A DNA stretch of 64,000 nt from Bacillus sp. UNC41MFS5 (GCF_000686805.1 NZ_KK366017.1:372001-436000); one strand, 5' to 3'; shown: positions 27,635 through 35,814, counted from the first letter of the stretch. Notes: generated from the letters alone by a model not told the origin. Made by a program: numbers and translations.

Positions 27635-28099
27635 ATGAAAAAGATGAACAAACTTGAAGCTGTTTTTTGGAATATTGCTTTTCCTGGTTTTAGTCAATTG
27701 TTAATGGGTCAATATATCAAAGGAATATTGTTTGTTGCATTAGAAGTAATGATCAATGCAAATAGTCACTTTAATTCGGCAATAATGTATAGTTTCTTAG
27801 GAGAAATTAACAATGCAGAGAAGGTACTTAATTATCAATGGCTTATGTTTTACCCGTGTGTCTATTTGTTTTCCTTGTGGGATGGTTATCGTTCAGCTAT
27901 GTCTGAAAATGAAAAATACTCGTTTTTTCCGTTTGTCTTCGGTGCCTATTTTGTTACTGTAGGATTAATGGTATCACCTAAGGTTACAATTTTTCAAATT
28001 CATCCTGGTCCAGTCTTTTTACCGATGCTGTTTTTAATTCCTGGATTGCTGATTGGTTTTTTAATTAAATTTTTATTTTCTTTAAAGCTTAAAAATTAA
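27635..28099 (+). CDS. Uncharacterised four-helix membrane protein
   Basis: A 154-residue protein with about four membrane segments. The first, FPGFSQLLMGQYIKGILFVALE, recalls the G-x-G-Q-Y-x-x-G core of TM2-like membrane domains. Others lie at about 68-87, 95-115 and 126-150. I know no function for it. The upstream RBS is weak (GCGGGA). It ends at a clear terminator, so it is a single-gene unit. Confidence 0.7.
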   Translation: MKKMNKLEAVFWNIAFPGFSQLLMGQYIKGILFVALEVMINANSHFNSAIMYSFLGEINNAEKVLNYQWLMFYPCVYLFSLWDGYRSAMSENEKYSFFPFVFGAYFVTVGLMVSPKVTIFQIHPGPVFLPMLFLIPGLLIGFLIKFLFSLKLKN

Positions 28100-28110
28100 A
28101 ATTACTTATA

Positions 28111-28149
28111 AAAAGCTTCAAATCAGGATATTCTGGTTTGAAGCTTTTT
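28111..28149 (+). terminator. Terminator after the membrane protein gene
   Basis: Arms AAAAGCTTCAAATCAG and CTGGTTTGAAGCTTTT (one G-U) with T-run. Confidence 0.85.
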
Positions 28150-28172
28150 ATTGGGAAAATTTTTAAAAAATG

Positions 28173-28203
28173 AACCCCCACAAATTGCTGGAGATGTAAC
28201 GTA
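28173..28203 (+). promoter_or_regulatory. Candidate sigma-I promoter, distal (P1)
   Basis: AACCCC-C-A-C-AA followed by CGTA, with 25 bases from the first C to CGTA. The proximal site before sigI has the same elements and the same spacing. As I recall, sigma-I promoters have a C-rich then A-rich -35 and a CGWA -10. Confidence 0.5.
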
Positions 28204-28259
28204 ATTATGTAGTGAAAATAAGCTTTTTATACATTGGGAACAAGATAAAAGGAAGTGGT

Positions 28260-28304
28260 ATGGGAAATAAAAAATATAAATCGAGGAAAAAGAAAAATAT
28301 ATAA
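28260..28304 (+). CDS. Possible basic micro-ORF (14 aa) upstream of sigI
   Basis: AAAGGAAG lies 7 bases before an ATG encoding MGNKKYKSRKKKNI, a strongly basic 14-residue peptide. It sits between candidate promoter P1 and a small terminator-like hairpin at 28330. It may be a leader peptide, a small RNA with a chance ORF, or nothing. Too short to call with confidence. Confidence 0.3.
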   Translation: MGNKKYKSRKKKNI

Positions 28305-28329
28305 GCGCTATAACAATAAACAGGAAAAG

Positions 28330-28354
28330 ATAGCCATTGTTGGGGCTATTTTTT
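28330..28354 (+). terminator. Small terminator or attenuator upstream of sigI
   Basis: ATAGCC and GGCTAT pair around an 8-base loop and are followed by TTTTTT. No annotated gene precedes it within 180 bases, which implies a short upstream transcript. Confidence 0.6.
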
Positions 28355-28364
28355 AAAAATGCTT

Positions 28365-28395
28365 AACCCCAAAAAAGTCCAAGATAACACTCGTA
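28365..28395 (+). promoter_or_regulatory. Candidate sigma-I promoter of sigI-rsgI, proximal (P2)
   Basis: AACCCC-A-A-A-AA and CGTA, with 25 bases from the first C to CGTA exactly as in P1. It lies just upstream of sigI, consistent with autoregulation by sigma-I. A CGAA also occurs at 28409 but with the wrong spacing. Confidence 0.55.
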
Positions 28396-28425
28396 TGTTA
28401 TAATTGGTCGAATAGAGGTGAGCAT

Positions 28426-29175
28426 ATGCTAGGTTTATTGTTTATGGCCAAAAAGAAAAAGAAGAACACCTTGGAAGAAACGGTTCTTCTGATTCAACAA
28501 GGTGACCATGACTTACTTGACGAAATTATTAATTCCTACAAACCATTTATAGCTAAAACAGTATCTTCTGTATGCAAACGATATATCTATGAAACCGATG
28601 ATGAATTTAGTATTGGTCTCATCGCATTCAATGAAGCGATAGAGAAATATTCAACAGAGCGTGGGAACTCCTTATTGAGTTTTTCCGAAGTCATTATCAA
28701 AAGAAGAGTAATTGATTATATTCGTAAGCAATCCAAAAATCAACATTTAAGTTTTGACTTAACCAATGATACTAACGAAGAAGAAACAGCTGGAACAATT
28801 ATTGTTAACGAACTCTCATTAGATGATTACCAAAAAAAGAATGATGAACAATTAAGAAAGGATGAGATTGTTCACTTTCAGAAATTATTAACTACTTTTG
28901 ATTTAAGTTTTTCTGACTTAGTTGAGAATTCACCTAAGCATGTCGATGCGCGCAAAAACGCAATTATAGCTGCAAAATTGTTAGTAGAAAACGTAGAATT
29001 AAAAGAAATGTTATTTACTAATAAACGTCTTCCCATTAAACAATTAGAGAAAATGGTAGATGTCAGCAGAAAGACGATTGAACGAAATAGGAAATATATA
29101 ATTGCCATTGCACTTATTTTATCTAGTGATTATGTTTATATGAAAGATTATATAAAGGGGGTGCTAGACACATGA
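28426..29175 (+). CDS. sigI: RNA polymerase sigma factor SigI
   Basis: A 249-residue sigma-70 family factor. The FIAKTVSSVCKRYIYETDDEFSIGLIAFNEAIEKYS region 2 segment and the DYIRKQSK end are typical of SigI, and the C-terminal half has the SigI-specific domain with a helix-turn-helix (PIKQLEKMVDVSRKTIERNRKY). SigI responds to heat or envelope stress in Bacillus and to extracellular polymers in some clostridia. It overlaps rsgI by four bases (ATGA), so regulator and anti-sigma are translationally coupled. RBS GAGGTG precedes the ATG. Confidence 0.95.
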   Translation: MLGLLFMAKKKKKNTLEETVLLIQQGDHDLLDEIINSYKPFIAKTVSSVCKRYIYETDDEFSIGLIAFNEAIEKYSTERGNSLLSFSEVIIKRRVIDYIRKQSKNQHLSFDLTNDTNEEETAGTIIVNELSLDDYQKKNDEQLRKDEIVHFQKLLTTFDLSFSDLVENSPKHVDARKNAIIAAKLLVENVELKEMLFTNKRLPIKQLEKMVDVSRKTIERNRKYIIAIALILSSDYVYMKDYIKGVLDT

Positions 29176-30470
29176 AAAAGGGAATTATAATGGAAATAGA
29201 TGAAGAATTCCTAACGCTTATGACCCCTGAAGGTGAGTTTTTGCATACCAGAAGGCAAAATCAGCCCTATGCAATTGGGGAAGAAATTCACTTTTTTCCA
29301 ATAGATCGTGTTAAAAGTTCAAATCCTTTTAGTTGGTTTAATAGCATTTTTAAATTTAAACCGGTTTTGGTGCTAGTGGCTGTGTTCGTTATTTTGCTAG
29401 GCTCATTTTTCCCTATGTATCAAAGTAATAAAGCATATGCCTATATGTCCATTGATGTTAATCCAAGTATCGAACTTGGTGTGAATAAGAAGATGCAGGT
29501 TGTTGAGATTACAGGATTTAACAAGGACGGTAAAAAGATTGTCTCGCATCTGACTAACTGGAAAAAGAAAAATGTTTCTGATTTAACACAAACGATTTTA
29601 GCTGAAATGAATAAAGAAGGTTATTTGAGTACAAATGATCACGTTATCATATCCACAGCTCGAACCAAAAGTCCGGAAGAAAATGTGGAAAAGGAACTTA
29701 AAGCGAACATTGAGGAGATTAGAGCATCAATTGAAAAGCAAAATGCTGAACCAACAGTTGTTAACGCCTCAAAAGAGGAATTAGTAGAGGCTCATAAACG
29801 TGGTATTACTACTGGTAAAAACTACTATACCGAAACCAAAACTGCCTCTAAAGAAACTAGTGATGTGAAAACAAAATATAAAAAGGAACAAACTGCTAGT
29901 AAAGCTAAACAATTGAAACCTGATGACTCTACTCCTTCAGGAGCAATAAAAAAACGAACAGAAACTAAGGCCCTTCAAAATAAGGTATTTGCAGAAAATA
30001 AAAGGCAATCAGAAAAGAAATGGATAAATGGAAAATTTACTCCACCCGGACAATTGAAAAAGATAGATGAAAAGCAAATAAAGCAAAAACAAGAGCGCTC
30101 TAAAAAACAGAATAATAATCAAAAAGAAAATAAGGAAGAGAACAAAAAATCATCGAACCAAGAAAAGTCTAAAGGGAAAGACAGTCATAGAGATCCCGGC
30201 AAAGAAAAAAAGACAGAGAACAAAAAATCATCGAACCAAGAAAAGTCTAAAGGGAAAGACAGTCATAGAGATCCCGGCAATGAAAAAAAGGCAGAGAACA
30301 AAAAATCATCGAACCAAGAAAAGTCTAAAGAGAAAGACAGTTATAGTAATCCCGGCAATAATAACAATGAAAACCAGTGGAAAAATAAAGAAAAAGAAAT
30401 AGTGAAACATGATGACAAAAAAAGTAAAAAATCTTCTGGAAAACATAAGAGTAATCAGAAGGATAAATAA
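29172..30470 (+). CDS. rsgI: Anti-sigma-I factor RsgI with repeat-rich C-terminus
   Basis: A 432-residue membrane-spanning anti-sigma factor. The N-terminal RsgI domain (about 1-50, cytosolic, KKGIIMEIDEEFLTLMTPEGEF) holds SigI. A membrane helix follows at about 65-82 and then the periplasmic-type AYMSIDVNPSIELGVN domain. The last 170 residues are extremely Lys/Asn/Glu/Ser rich and contain three copies of a 26-residue repeat (KKSSNQEKSKGKDSHRDPG core). The outer region replaces the carbohydrate-binding modules seen in clostridial RsgI. The basic tail might contact anionic wall polymers, which is inference. Confidence 0.93.
   Translation: MKKGIIMEIDEEFLTLMTPEGEFLHTRRQNQPYAIGEEIHFFPIDRVKSSNPFSWFNSIFKFKPVLVLVAVFVILLGSFFPMYQSNKAYAYMSIDVNPSIELGVNKKMQVVEITGFNKDGKKIVSHLTNWKKKNVSDLTQTILAEMNKEGYLSTNDHVIISTARTKSPEENVEKELKANIEEIRASIEKQNAEPTVVNASKEELVEAHKRGITTGKNYYTETKTASKETSDVKTKYKKEQTASKAKQLKPDDSTPSGAIKKRTETKALQNKVFAENKRQSEKKWINGKFTPPGQLKKIDEKQIKQKQERSKKQNNNQKENKEENKKSSNQEKSKGKDSHRDPGKEKKTENKKSSNQEKSKGKDSHRDPGNEKKAENKKSSNQEKSKEKDSYSNPGNNNNENQWKNKEKEIVKHDDKKSKKSSGKHKSNQKDK
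30138..30359 (+). repeat. 78-base tandem repeat inside rsgI
   Basis: Copies begin at 30138, 30216 and 30294, each opening GAGAACAAAAAATCATCG. The first two are nearly identical, and the third is shorter and diverged. The period is a multiple of three, so copy number can change without breaking the frame. Confidence 0.93.
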
Positions 30471-30496
30471 AGTCCGGAAATCATTCCGGACTTTTT
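30469..30496. terminator. Bidirectional terminator between rsgI and ssp
   Basis: AAAGTCCGGAA and TTCCGGACTTT pair perfectly with a 4-base loop between two convergent genes. Confidence 0.88.
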
Positions 30497-30510
30497 CCAT
30501 ATCTATGAAG

Positions 30511-30708
30511 TTATTGTTGTTGTCCTGATAATTGTGCTTGTGCTTGTTGGACAAGGCGTTTTGTAATTTCCCCGCCTACAGATCCATTTGCTCTTGAAAC
30601 TGTATCTGACCCTAAATTGACTCCAAATTCTTGGGCAATTTCGTATTTAACTTGATCTAAATATTGTTCAATCCCAGGTACTAACAACTTGTTACTGCTA
30701 TTAGCCAT
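30511..30708 (-). CDS. Alpha/beta-type small acid-soluble spore protein
   Basis: A 65-residue SASP that coats and protects spore DNA. It has the conserved core [10 protein letters not shown] with the germination protease site, and [13 protein letters not shown] near the end. The start at 30708 ([12 protein letters not shown]) is chosen because AAAGGAG lies 8 bases upstream. An in-frame TTG further up has no site. Expected to be expressed in the forespore under sigma-G, but I did not find a clean sigma-G promoter. Confidence 0.97.
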   Translation of the reverse strand: MANSSNKLLVPGIEQYLDQVKYEIAQEFGVNLGSDTVSRANGSVGGEITKRLVQQAQAQLSGQQQ

Positions 30709-30833
30709 ATAAATCAGCTCCTTTATTTTCAATACAGAGATAATTTTACCTCTGTATAGGTATTATTAATTTATTTTGTTGTTTTATAAGTGGAAATGTT
30801 TTTCGTTATTGGATATAAATTTATGAAAAACAA

Positions 30834-30855
30834 AAAAAGAGCCAAACGGCTCTTT
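30834..30855 (-). terminator. Terminator after glcF
   Basis: On the minus strand AAAGAGCC and GGCTCTTT pair around a 4-base loop, followed by T-run. Confidence 0.85.
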
Positions 30856-30859
30856 CCGA

Positions 30860-32185
30860 CTATGCCTTCACTGCCTCTAATAAGAGGTCAACGATGTGAA
30901 CACCTCTCATTTTCTCAGAGAGTCCTTCCTTTTCAATCCCAACCTTTACTTGTAATAGGCAGCCTGGGTTAGCAGTTACAATTGTGGTAGCATGGGCATT
31001 TTTTGCTTGGACCATTTTGTAATCAAGCATTTTCATCGACATTTCTGATTCGATAATATTATATATGCCTGCCGAACCACAGCAACGGTCTGCATCTTTC
31101 ATTTCAACATATTCTGTACCTTTAATTGATTGCAGAAGGAGCCTAGGTGCAGATGCAGTTTTCATCACATTCCTTAAATGACAAGAATCCTGATAAGTAA
31201 TTATCTGAGATGGAAGTTCTAATTTTACTCTTTCATGGAACTTAACTGAAACTAAAATTTCTGACACATCTTGAATTTTTTCTGTAAATTTCTTTGCTCG
31301 TTCACTCCACACTGGGTCTTCCTTTAATAAGTGATTATAACCAAGTAAGAATGCGCCACAACCGCCGGCATTCGTAATGATAAAATCAACATTTAAATCC
31401 TCAAAGGCTTTGATATTTCTCTTGGCAAGATCTTTTGAGCCACCCTTTTCACCATAATGACCGTGCAGGGCACCACAACATGTTTGCTCCTCAGGAATAA
31501 CAATTTCACAGCCAGCTAGCTGTAGTAATTTGATGGTAGCATCATTTGTTTTCATAAACATGGAGTCCATCAAACAGCCGCTAAAGAAGGCAACTCGGTG
31601 TGTTTGTTTTCCAATTGGTTCTGCATGAACCGGTCTATTTTTCAGTTCTTTCATCGTTGATACTGGAGGTAGTACTTTTTCCATTAGGGTTAGATGCTCA
31701 GGCAAAATACCTAAAAATCCAATTTTTCTTGCCATAGTTTGTAAACCAGATCGTTGGTAAAACCCAATTAGCCCTGTCACATTTTTCATTCGCTTTGGAT
31801 GTGGGAATAATCCTTCGAAAACAGTTTTTCTAACGATACTAGTCGATAATGAGTACTTCTTATTCTGACTGACAATATCACGTGCTTCTTCGAGCAAATG
31901 GCCATACTTTACTCCAGATGGGCAAACAGTTTCACATGCCACGCAGCCGAGACATAGGTTAAGTGAACGCTCAAAATCTTCATCTGGTTCAATTAAACCA
32001 TCTGTAACAGCCTTCATTAAGGCGATTCTGCCTCGCGGTGAATGTGATTCTTTATAGCCTGACTCAATATATGTGGGGCACGCAGGTAAACAAAAGCCGC
32101 AGCGCATGCAATTTAATAATTCATCTTCATTCATTCTCACTTTAAACTGTTCTTGGATGATTTCTTTTTCTTTCACAGTTGTCAT
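30860..32185 (-). CDS. glcF: Glycolate oxidase iron-sulfur subunit GlcF
   Basis: A 441-residue electron-transfer subunit. Two [4Fe-4S] motifs lie near the N-terminus (CMRCGFCLPACP and CLGCVACETVCP), and two CCG cysteine-rich domains follow (TCCGALHGHYG, RCCGSAGIYN). It passes electrons from the flavoprotein GlcD toward the respiratory chain. Its ATG overlaps the glcD stop (ATGA). A cognate of the B. subtilis YsfD protein. Confidence 0.93.
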   Translation of the reverse strand: MTTVKEKEIIQEQFKVRMNEDELLNCMRCGFCLPACPTYIESGYKESHSPRGRIALMKAVTDGLIEPDEDFERSLNLCLGCVACETVCPSGVKYGHLLEEARDIVSQNKKYSLSTSIVRKTVFEGLFPHPKRMKNVTGLIGFYQRSGLQTMARKIGFLGILPEHLTLMEKVLPPVSTMKELKNRPVHAEPIGKQTHRVAFFSGCLMDSMFMKTNDATIKLLQLAGCEIVIPEEQTCCGALHGHYGEKGGSKDLAKRNIKAFEDLNVDFIITNAGGCGAFLLGYNHLLKEDPVWSERAKKFTEKIQDVSEILVSVKFHERVKLELPSQIITYQDSCHLRNVMKTASAPRLLLQSIKGTEYVEMKDADRCCGSAGIYNIIESEMSMKMLDYKMVQAKNAHATTIVTANPGCLLQVKVGIEKEGLSEKMRGVHIVDLLLEAVKA

Positions 32186-33645
32186 TTTGAAACCACCACG
32201 CGGTTATTGTCTTCTGTGGCTAACACTGTTCCTTGGCCGGAAACTACTACGCGCTTTCTATAACTTTTAGCAAAAACCTTTCCAGGATTCATAATATTAT
32301 TTGGATCCAATGCAAGTTTGATTGCTTTCATAACAGCGATACCTTCCTTACCGAGTTTCCATTCTAGATATGGTGCTTTCATAACACCGACTCCATGCTC
32401 ACCTGTAATGGTTCCGCCAAGTTCAACTGCTTTTTCAAAGATTTCGGCAAATGCCATCTCTACACGTTCCATTTCTTCGTGATTTCTGGCATCCGTGGGG
32501 CATGTAGGATGGAGATTTCCATCACCTGCATGGCCAAAAGTACAAATTTGCAGATTGTATTTGTCAGCAATGTAATTGATCGCGTTCACCATTTTCGCTA
32601 GTTCTGACCTAGGGACAGTAGCATCTTCAAGTACAGTAGTTGGCTTGAGTCGTGCAAGTGCAGAAAGAGCTGTGCGCCTTGCAGCAGCTAAGGCTAACGC
32701 TTCTTCTTCTGAAGATGCTACTTGCACAGAGACGGCACCTTCCTGCTCACAAACCTTGATGATTTTTTCAATATCACGTTCAACGACTTCAGGTGAACCA
32801 TCTTGTTCGATTAATAGAACTGCTTGAACGTCAGTAGGTAAACCAATTTGAGAATAGTCTTCGACTACCCTAATCGTAGGTTGGTCTAAGAACTCAAGTG
32901 TGATAGGAATAATTTTATTTGCGATAATTTTAGAAACGGATTTGGCCGCAGCTTCTAAATCTTGATACAAGGCTAGCATCGTTTTCTTGGTTTCAGGCAT
33001 AGGGATAAGCTTTAAAATCGCTTCAGTGATGATTCCAAGAGTTCCCTCCGAGCCCACCATTAAACGAGTTAGGTCATAACCCGCGACATCCTTTGCTAGT
33101 TTTCCACCTGTTTTGACGATATCCCCGTTTGGCATGACAACTTCAAGACCAATCACATAATCCCTGGTGACCCCATATTTAAGTCCACGTAATCCACCAG
33201 AGTTTTCATTAATAGCTCCACCAATCGTGGCAATTTTCATTGAACCTGGATCAGGTGGATAAAAAAGTCCTTTTGCTGAAGCAGCATTAGCTACATCGAG
33301 ACAAATGACCCCAGGTTGGACAGTAATCGTTAAATTTTCTTCATCTAAATCAACAATTTTGTTCATGTGCTTGAAAAGAACAACTACGCCACCTTCAGTC
33401 GGGCATGTACCTCCACAAAGATTTGTCCCAGAACCTCGTGGTACGATTGGAACTTTATATTCATTACATACCTTAACAACTTCAGAGACTTCCTTTGTAT
33501 TCCTTGGGCTGACAACCGCATCTGGCATTGCCTGCAAATTTGGTGTTGAATCATAGGAATAAACAAGTCTTTCGGTTTTGGCATCATCAAAATTTTCCAT
33601 TGAAACAATGCTGATTAATTTGTCTTTTACTACTTTGGAAAGCAT
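32182..33645 (-). CDS. glcD: Glycolate oxidase FAD subunit GlcD
   Basis: A 487-residue FAD-linked 2-hydroxyacid oxidase of the VAO type. PRGSGTNLCGG and GGAINENSGGLRGLKYG bind FAD, and GHAGDGNLHP and TGEHGVG belong to the C-terminal domain. It oxidises glycolate (or a related 2-hydroxyacid, including D-lactate) to the oxoacid. The ATG at 33645 follows GGGGG at 7 bases. A GTG 18 bases further upstream overlaps that site and is less likely. A cre-like element lies just upstream, so glucose repression is likely. Confidence 0.93.
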   Translation of the reverse strand: MLSKVVKDKLISIVSMENFDDAKTERLVYSYDSTPNLQAMPDAVVSPRNTKEVSEVVKVCNEYKVPIVPRGSGTNLCGGTCPTEGGVVVLFKHMNKIVDLDEENLTITVQPGVICLDVANAASAKGLFYPPDPGSMKIATIGGAINENSGGLRGLKYGVTRDYVIGLEVVMPNGDIVKTGGKLAKDVAGYDLTRLMVGSEGTLGIITEAILKLIPMPETKKTMLALYQDLEAAAKSVSKIIANKIIPITLEFLDQPTIRVVEDYSQIGLPTDVQAVLLIEQDGSPEVVERDIEKIIKVCEQEGAVSVQVASSEEEALALAAARRTALSALARLKPTTVLEDATVPRSELAKMVNAINYIADKYNLQICTFGHAGDGNLHPTCPTDARNHEEMERVEMAFAEIFEKAVELGGTITGEHGVGVMKAPYLEWKLGKEGIAVMKAIKLALDPNNIMNPGKVFAKSYRKRVVVSGQGTVLATEDNNRVVVSK

Positions 33646-33663
33646 TCGGTTTCCCCCATTCAC

Positions 33664-33677
33664 TGAATACGCTTACA
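33664..33677. promoter_or_regulatory. cre-like CcpA site before glcD
   Basis: TGAATACGCTTACA differs from the consensus TGWAARCGYTWNCW at one position. It is 19 bases upstream of the glcD start, between promoter and ribosome site. Confidence 0.6.
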
Positions 33678-33710
33678 AGTTAAAAGATTTTATGTCCTAA
33701 ATTAAGTATA

Positions 33711-33732
33711 AAAAAAACAGGCGACTGCCTGC
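33711..33732 (-). terminator. Terminator after cdaR
   Basis: On the minus strand CAGGC-AGTC-GCCTG is followed by eight T. It separates the regulator from glcDF. Confidence 0.75.
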
Positions 33733-33767
33733 TATGGATAAACATCTAAAAAATCTCAATAATATTT

Positions 33768-34883
33768 TTAAATTTTTGTTTGTTCATCCAAAAAGAGAAT
33801 TCCTAGATAGAGCGTAACTAAATCATGAATATTATTAGGGGTTAATTGTGTTAATTCCTCAACTTTTTTTAAACGGTAGTGGAGGGTATTGATATGTATA
33901 TGTAATGTATTAGACGTATTCTTTAGCGAATGATTTTGCTTAAATAATTCTTTTATGGTTTCTAACAGTTCTGTTTCTTTTAAAAGGGGTCCAATGGTTC
34001 TTAAAATAAAATCAGCTTTGGTTTTGGGATTTATTTCTTCAGAAATCATTTCAAGTGTCAAATCTTCATCGAAGATAATTGAGGCATTTATCTTTGCTAT
34101 TTTCAAGGATCTTTCGGCTTGTCGATAGGAATTACTGATTTCCTGGGAATCCGCTGCCTGACCAACACCAGCAATCGCTTGAATCCCAAAATTGTTTGTC
34201 AAGAATTGAAAAAATTGCTTTAAACGTCTATCAATACTTTCCCGTGTCGGCTGATTAGAGCAATTTATGAGTAATACCATCCTATCGTTGCCGGACCTGG
34301 CAACAACTTCTTTTGTATTTTGCTGAAACCTATTAAAAATTGTTGTCCAACTATCTCTGGATAGTGGTGCGTTTACCCCGATAAATTCAATAATTACAAC
34401 CATTCTTTTGACTGCTATGTCAATTGATAGAAGCTTAGCTCTGTCTAAGAAAGAGTTATTCCACTCTTTGTCTTGGACCCAATCCATTATGAATGATTCT
34501 ACTGCTCGGGTATGCCATTCAAACTGTTCAGCATAATAATTTTCACTAATAAGGAGTTCAGTCATTTTTCGGATTACTTCACCAAAGGGGGTAACTTTAT
34601 TTGGTTCGCCAGTAATTCCAATTACTCCTATCACATCATGTTGAAAGAAGATCGGTAAATTAATCCCAGCCTTTACACCAGATAACTTTAATTGGTCTTC
34701 ATGTGTAATAATCATCCTTCGTTTTTGTTGTAATGCGATCAATGCTCCTTCATGGAAAGACCCTACTCTACCGAGGTCTGTACTTGCAATGATATAGCCT
34801 TCCGTGTTTACAACAATAATATCTTCACCAATTAACTTATGGACTTCTTTGACAATTTTTTCAGCTAATTCAGGTAATATCAA
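33768..34883 (-). CDS. CdaR-family (sugar diacid recognition) transcription regulator
   Basis: A 371-residue regulator. The N-terminal sugar-diacid recognition domain (about 1-130, with IIVVNTEGYIIASTDLGRVG and GITGEP) should sense a hydroxy- or diacid. A GGDEF-like middle follows, then a C-terminal PucR-type helix-turn-helix (NHSLKNTSNTLHIHINTLHYRLKKVEELT). It is the homologue of the regulator beside glcDF in other bacilli, so glycolate or glycerate is the probable inducer. The TTG at 34883 has GGAGG 8 bases upstream. An earlier in-frame TTG at 34904 would place that site inside the gene. Confidence 0.88.
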   Translation of the reverse strand: MILPELAEKIVKEVHKLIGEDIIVVNTEGYIIASTDLGRVGSFHEGALIALQQKRRMIITHEDQLKLSGVKAGINLPIFFQHDVIGVIGITGEPNKVTPFGEVIRKMTELLISENYYAEQFEWHTRAVESFIMDWVQDKEWNNSFLDRAKLLSIDIAVKRMVVIIEFIGVNAPLSRDSWTTIFNRFQQNTKEVVARSGNDRMVLLINCSNQPTRESIDRRLKQFFQFLTNNFGIQAIAGVGQAADSQEISNSYRQAERSLKIAKINASIIFDEDLTLEMISEEINPKTKADFILRTIGPLLKETELLETIKELFKQNHSLKNTSNTLHIHINTLHYRLKKVEELTQLTPNNIHDLVTLYLGILFLDEQTKI

Positions 34884-34945
34884 GGGTGACACCTCCAGGA
34901 ACAACTGCTTATATTATAGCAGTGTTTGTCTGCAGGTTGTTTGGT

Positions 34946-34978
34946 AAAAAAAATACTCTGGATGTATCACCCAGAGTT
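34946..34978 (-). terminator. Terminator after the DUF3905-like gene
   Basis: ACTCTGG and CCAGAGT pair around a 9-base loop, followed on the minus strand by eight T. Confidence 0.8.
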
Positions 34979-34995
34979 TGGTAGAAATTATGAAC

Positions 34996-35349
34996 TTAAT
35001 CGCTTCCTTGACTTACATCTTTTGAAGGGTGCATAAAAGGATATGCTTGCGGTTTCTTTTTACTTTCCAATAACTCACGGTTTTCACTTGTGTTCCAGCC
35101 AATATCATTAGTCGGATGAACCCATTCATCTCCCGCCATAATCGAAGGATCGGTATCCTTTGTCCAGTTTTCTAAAGGAGAATTAGGAGAGGCATAAATA
35201 CTGTCACCAATTGTAACACCATGTTTATTAACAAAGGGAGGTTCCATTTTTATTCCAGTACCCTCAAAGCTAGGGGCACTGATTTGATGAGGCATCGTTT
35301 CATTCAAGCTCACTGGTTCGGCGGAATGTGCATTTTTCGCTTTTTTCAT
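34996..35349 (-). CDS. DUF3905-like small hydrophilic protein
   Basis: A 117-residue soluble protein rich in Pro, Trp and Asn, with GVTIGDSIYASPNSPLENWTKDTDPSIMAGDEWVHPTNDIGW in the middle, which I associate with the DUF3905 family of spore formers. Function is unknown. Start at the ATG at 35349 because AGGAG lies 10 bases upstream. An in-frame TTG two codons earlier is too close to that site. Confidence 0.75.
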   Translation of the reverse strand: MKKAKNAHSAEPVSLNETMPHQISAPSFEGTGIKMEPPFVNKHGVTIGDSIYASPNSPLENWTKDTDPSIMAGDEWVHPTNDIGWNTSENRELLESKKKPQAYPFMHPSKDVSQGSD

Positions 35350-35489
35350 TTTCAAATCACTCCTGTTTTTTCTTTATTTTCTGCGAGTAGGGCAAATTTA
35401 TTTATGAAAAAAAAGGAAAGGAATGATTACCTTTAGTTTGTTCAAAACTATGGTAGTAAGGTTACACTAATTTCAGGGAGGATTATTTG

Positions 35490-35651
35490 ATGGCAAAACG
35501 TAAAGCAGAATTTGATGCAGTGGAAAAATATACAAAAACACCTCATAAAAATGTTCAGGAAAGTGAATTTTCAGCAGAATTTACTGATAATAACAATGCG
35601 ATTAGATTTCAAAATCGAAATTCAAAATTAGGGAAAAAGGGAAGAGGTTAA
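35490..35651 (+). CDS. Small basic protein with EFSAEF motif, possible spore protein
   Basis: A 53-residue hydrophilic protein starting MAKRKAEFDAVEKY and containing EFSAEFTDNNNAIRFQNRNS. That stretch loosely matches the F-x-x-EF-x-x-x-NAxxxxxQN repeat of gamma-type SASPs (SspE), but the resemblance is weak. RBS AGGGAGG precedes the ATG at 9 bases. The stop TAA overlaps the next ATG by one base, and the next protein shares an EFSxEF-D-N motif, so the two are an operon and probably paralogous. Confidence 0.65.
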   Translation: MAKRKAEFDAVEKYTKTPHKNVQESEFSAEFTDNNNAIRFQNRNSKLGKKGRG

Positions 35652-35788
35652 TGAAAAGCCGCCGTAAAACCCCACCACGTATTCCTACTGAAGAATTCAG
35701 CATCGAATTTGGAGATGTTAACGGCACAAAATTATATGATATTTTGCAGGTGACACAACAAGAGAAGAAAAATAATAAAAAGAAATAA
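35651..35788 (+). CDS. Small basic protein with EFSIEF motif, paired with the preceding gene
   Basis: A 45-residue protein starting MKSRRKTPPRIPTEEFSIEFGDVNG and ending in a KKNNKKK tail. It overlaps the preceding stop by one base (TAATG), and no separate RBS is obvious beyond GAAGAGG, so it is translationally coupled. Its EFSIEFGDVN aligns with EFSAEFTDNN upstream. Function unknown. A terminator follows at once. Confidence 0.6.
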   Translation: MKSRRKTPPRIPTEEFSIEFGDVNGTKLYDILQVTQQEKKNNKKK

Positions 35789-35814
35789 GCCGGCAACGCC
35801 GGCTTGTTATTTTT
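35787..35814. terminator. Terminator between the small ORF pair and the radical SAM gene
   Basis: AAGCCGGC and GCCGGCTT pair perfectly around AAC, followed by a T-rich tract on the plus strand. Confidence 0.8.

Noticed and set aside
28409..28412. CGAA as the sigma-I -10 element for sigI
   Set aside because: It is 42 bases from the C-tract, far longer than the spacing shared by the two CGTA sites, and very close to the start codon.
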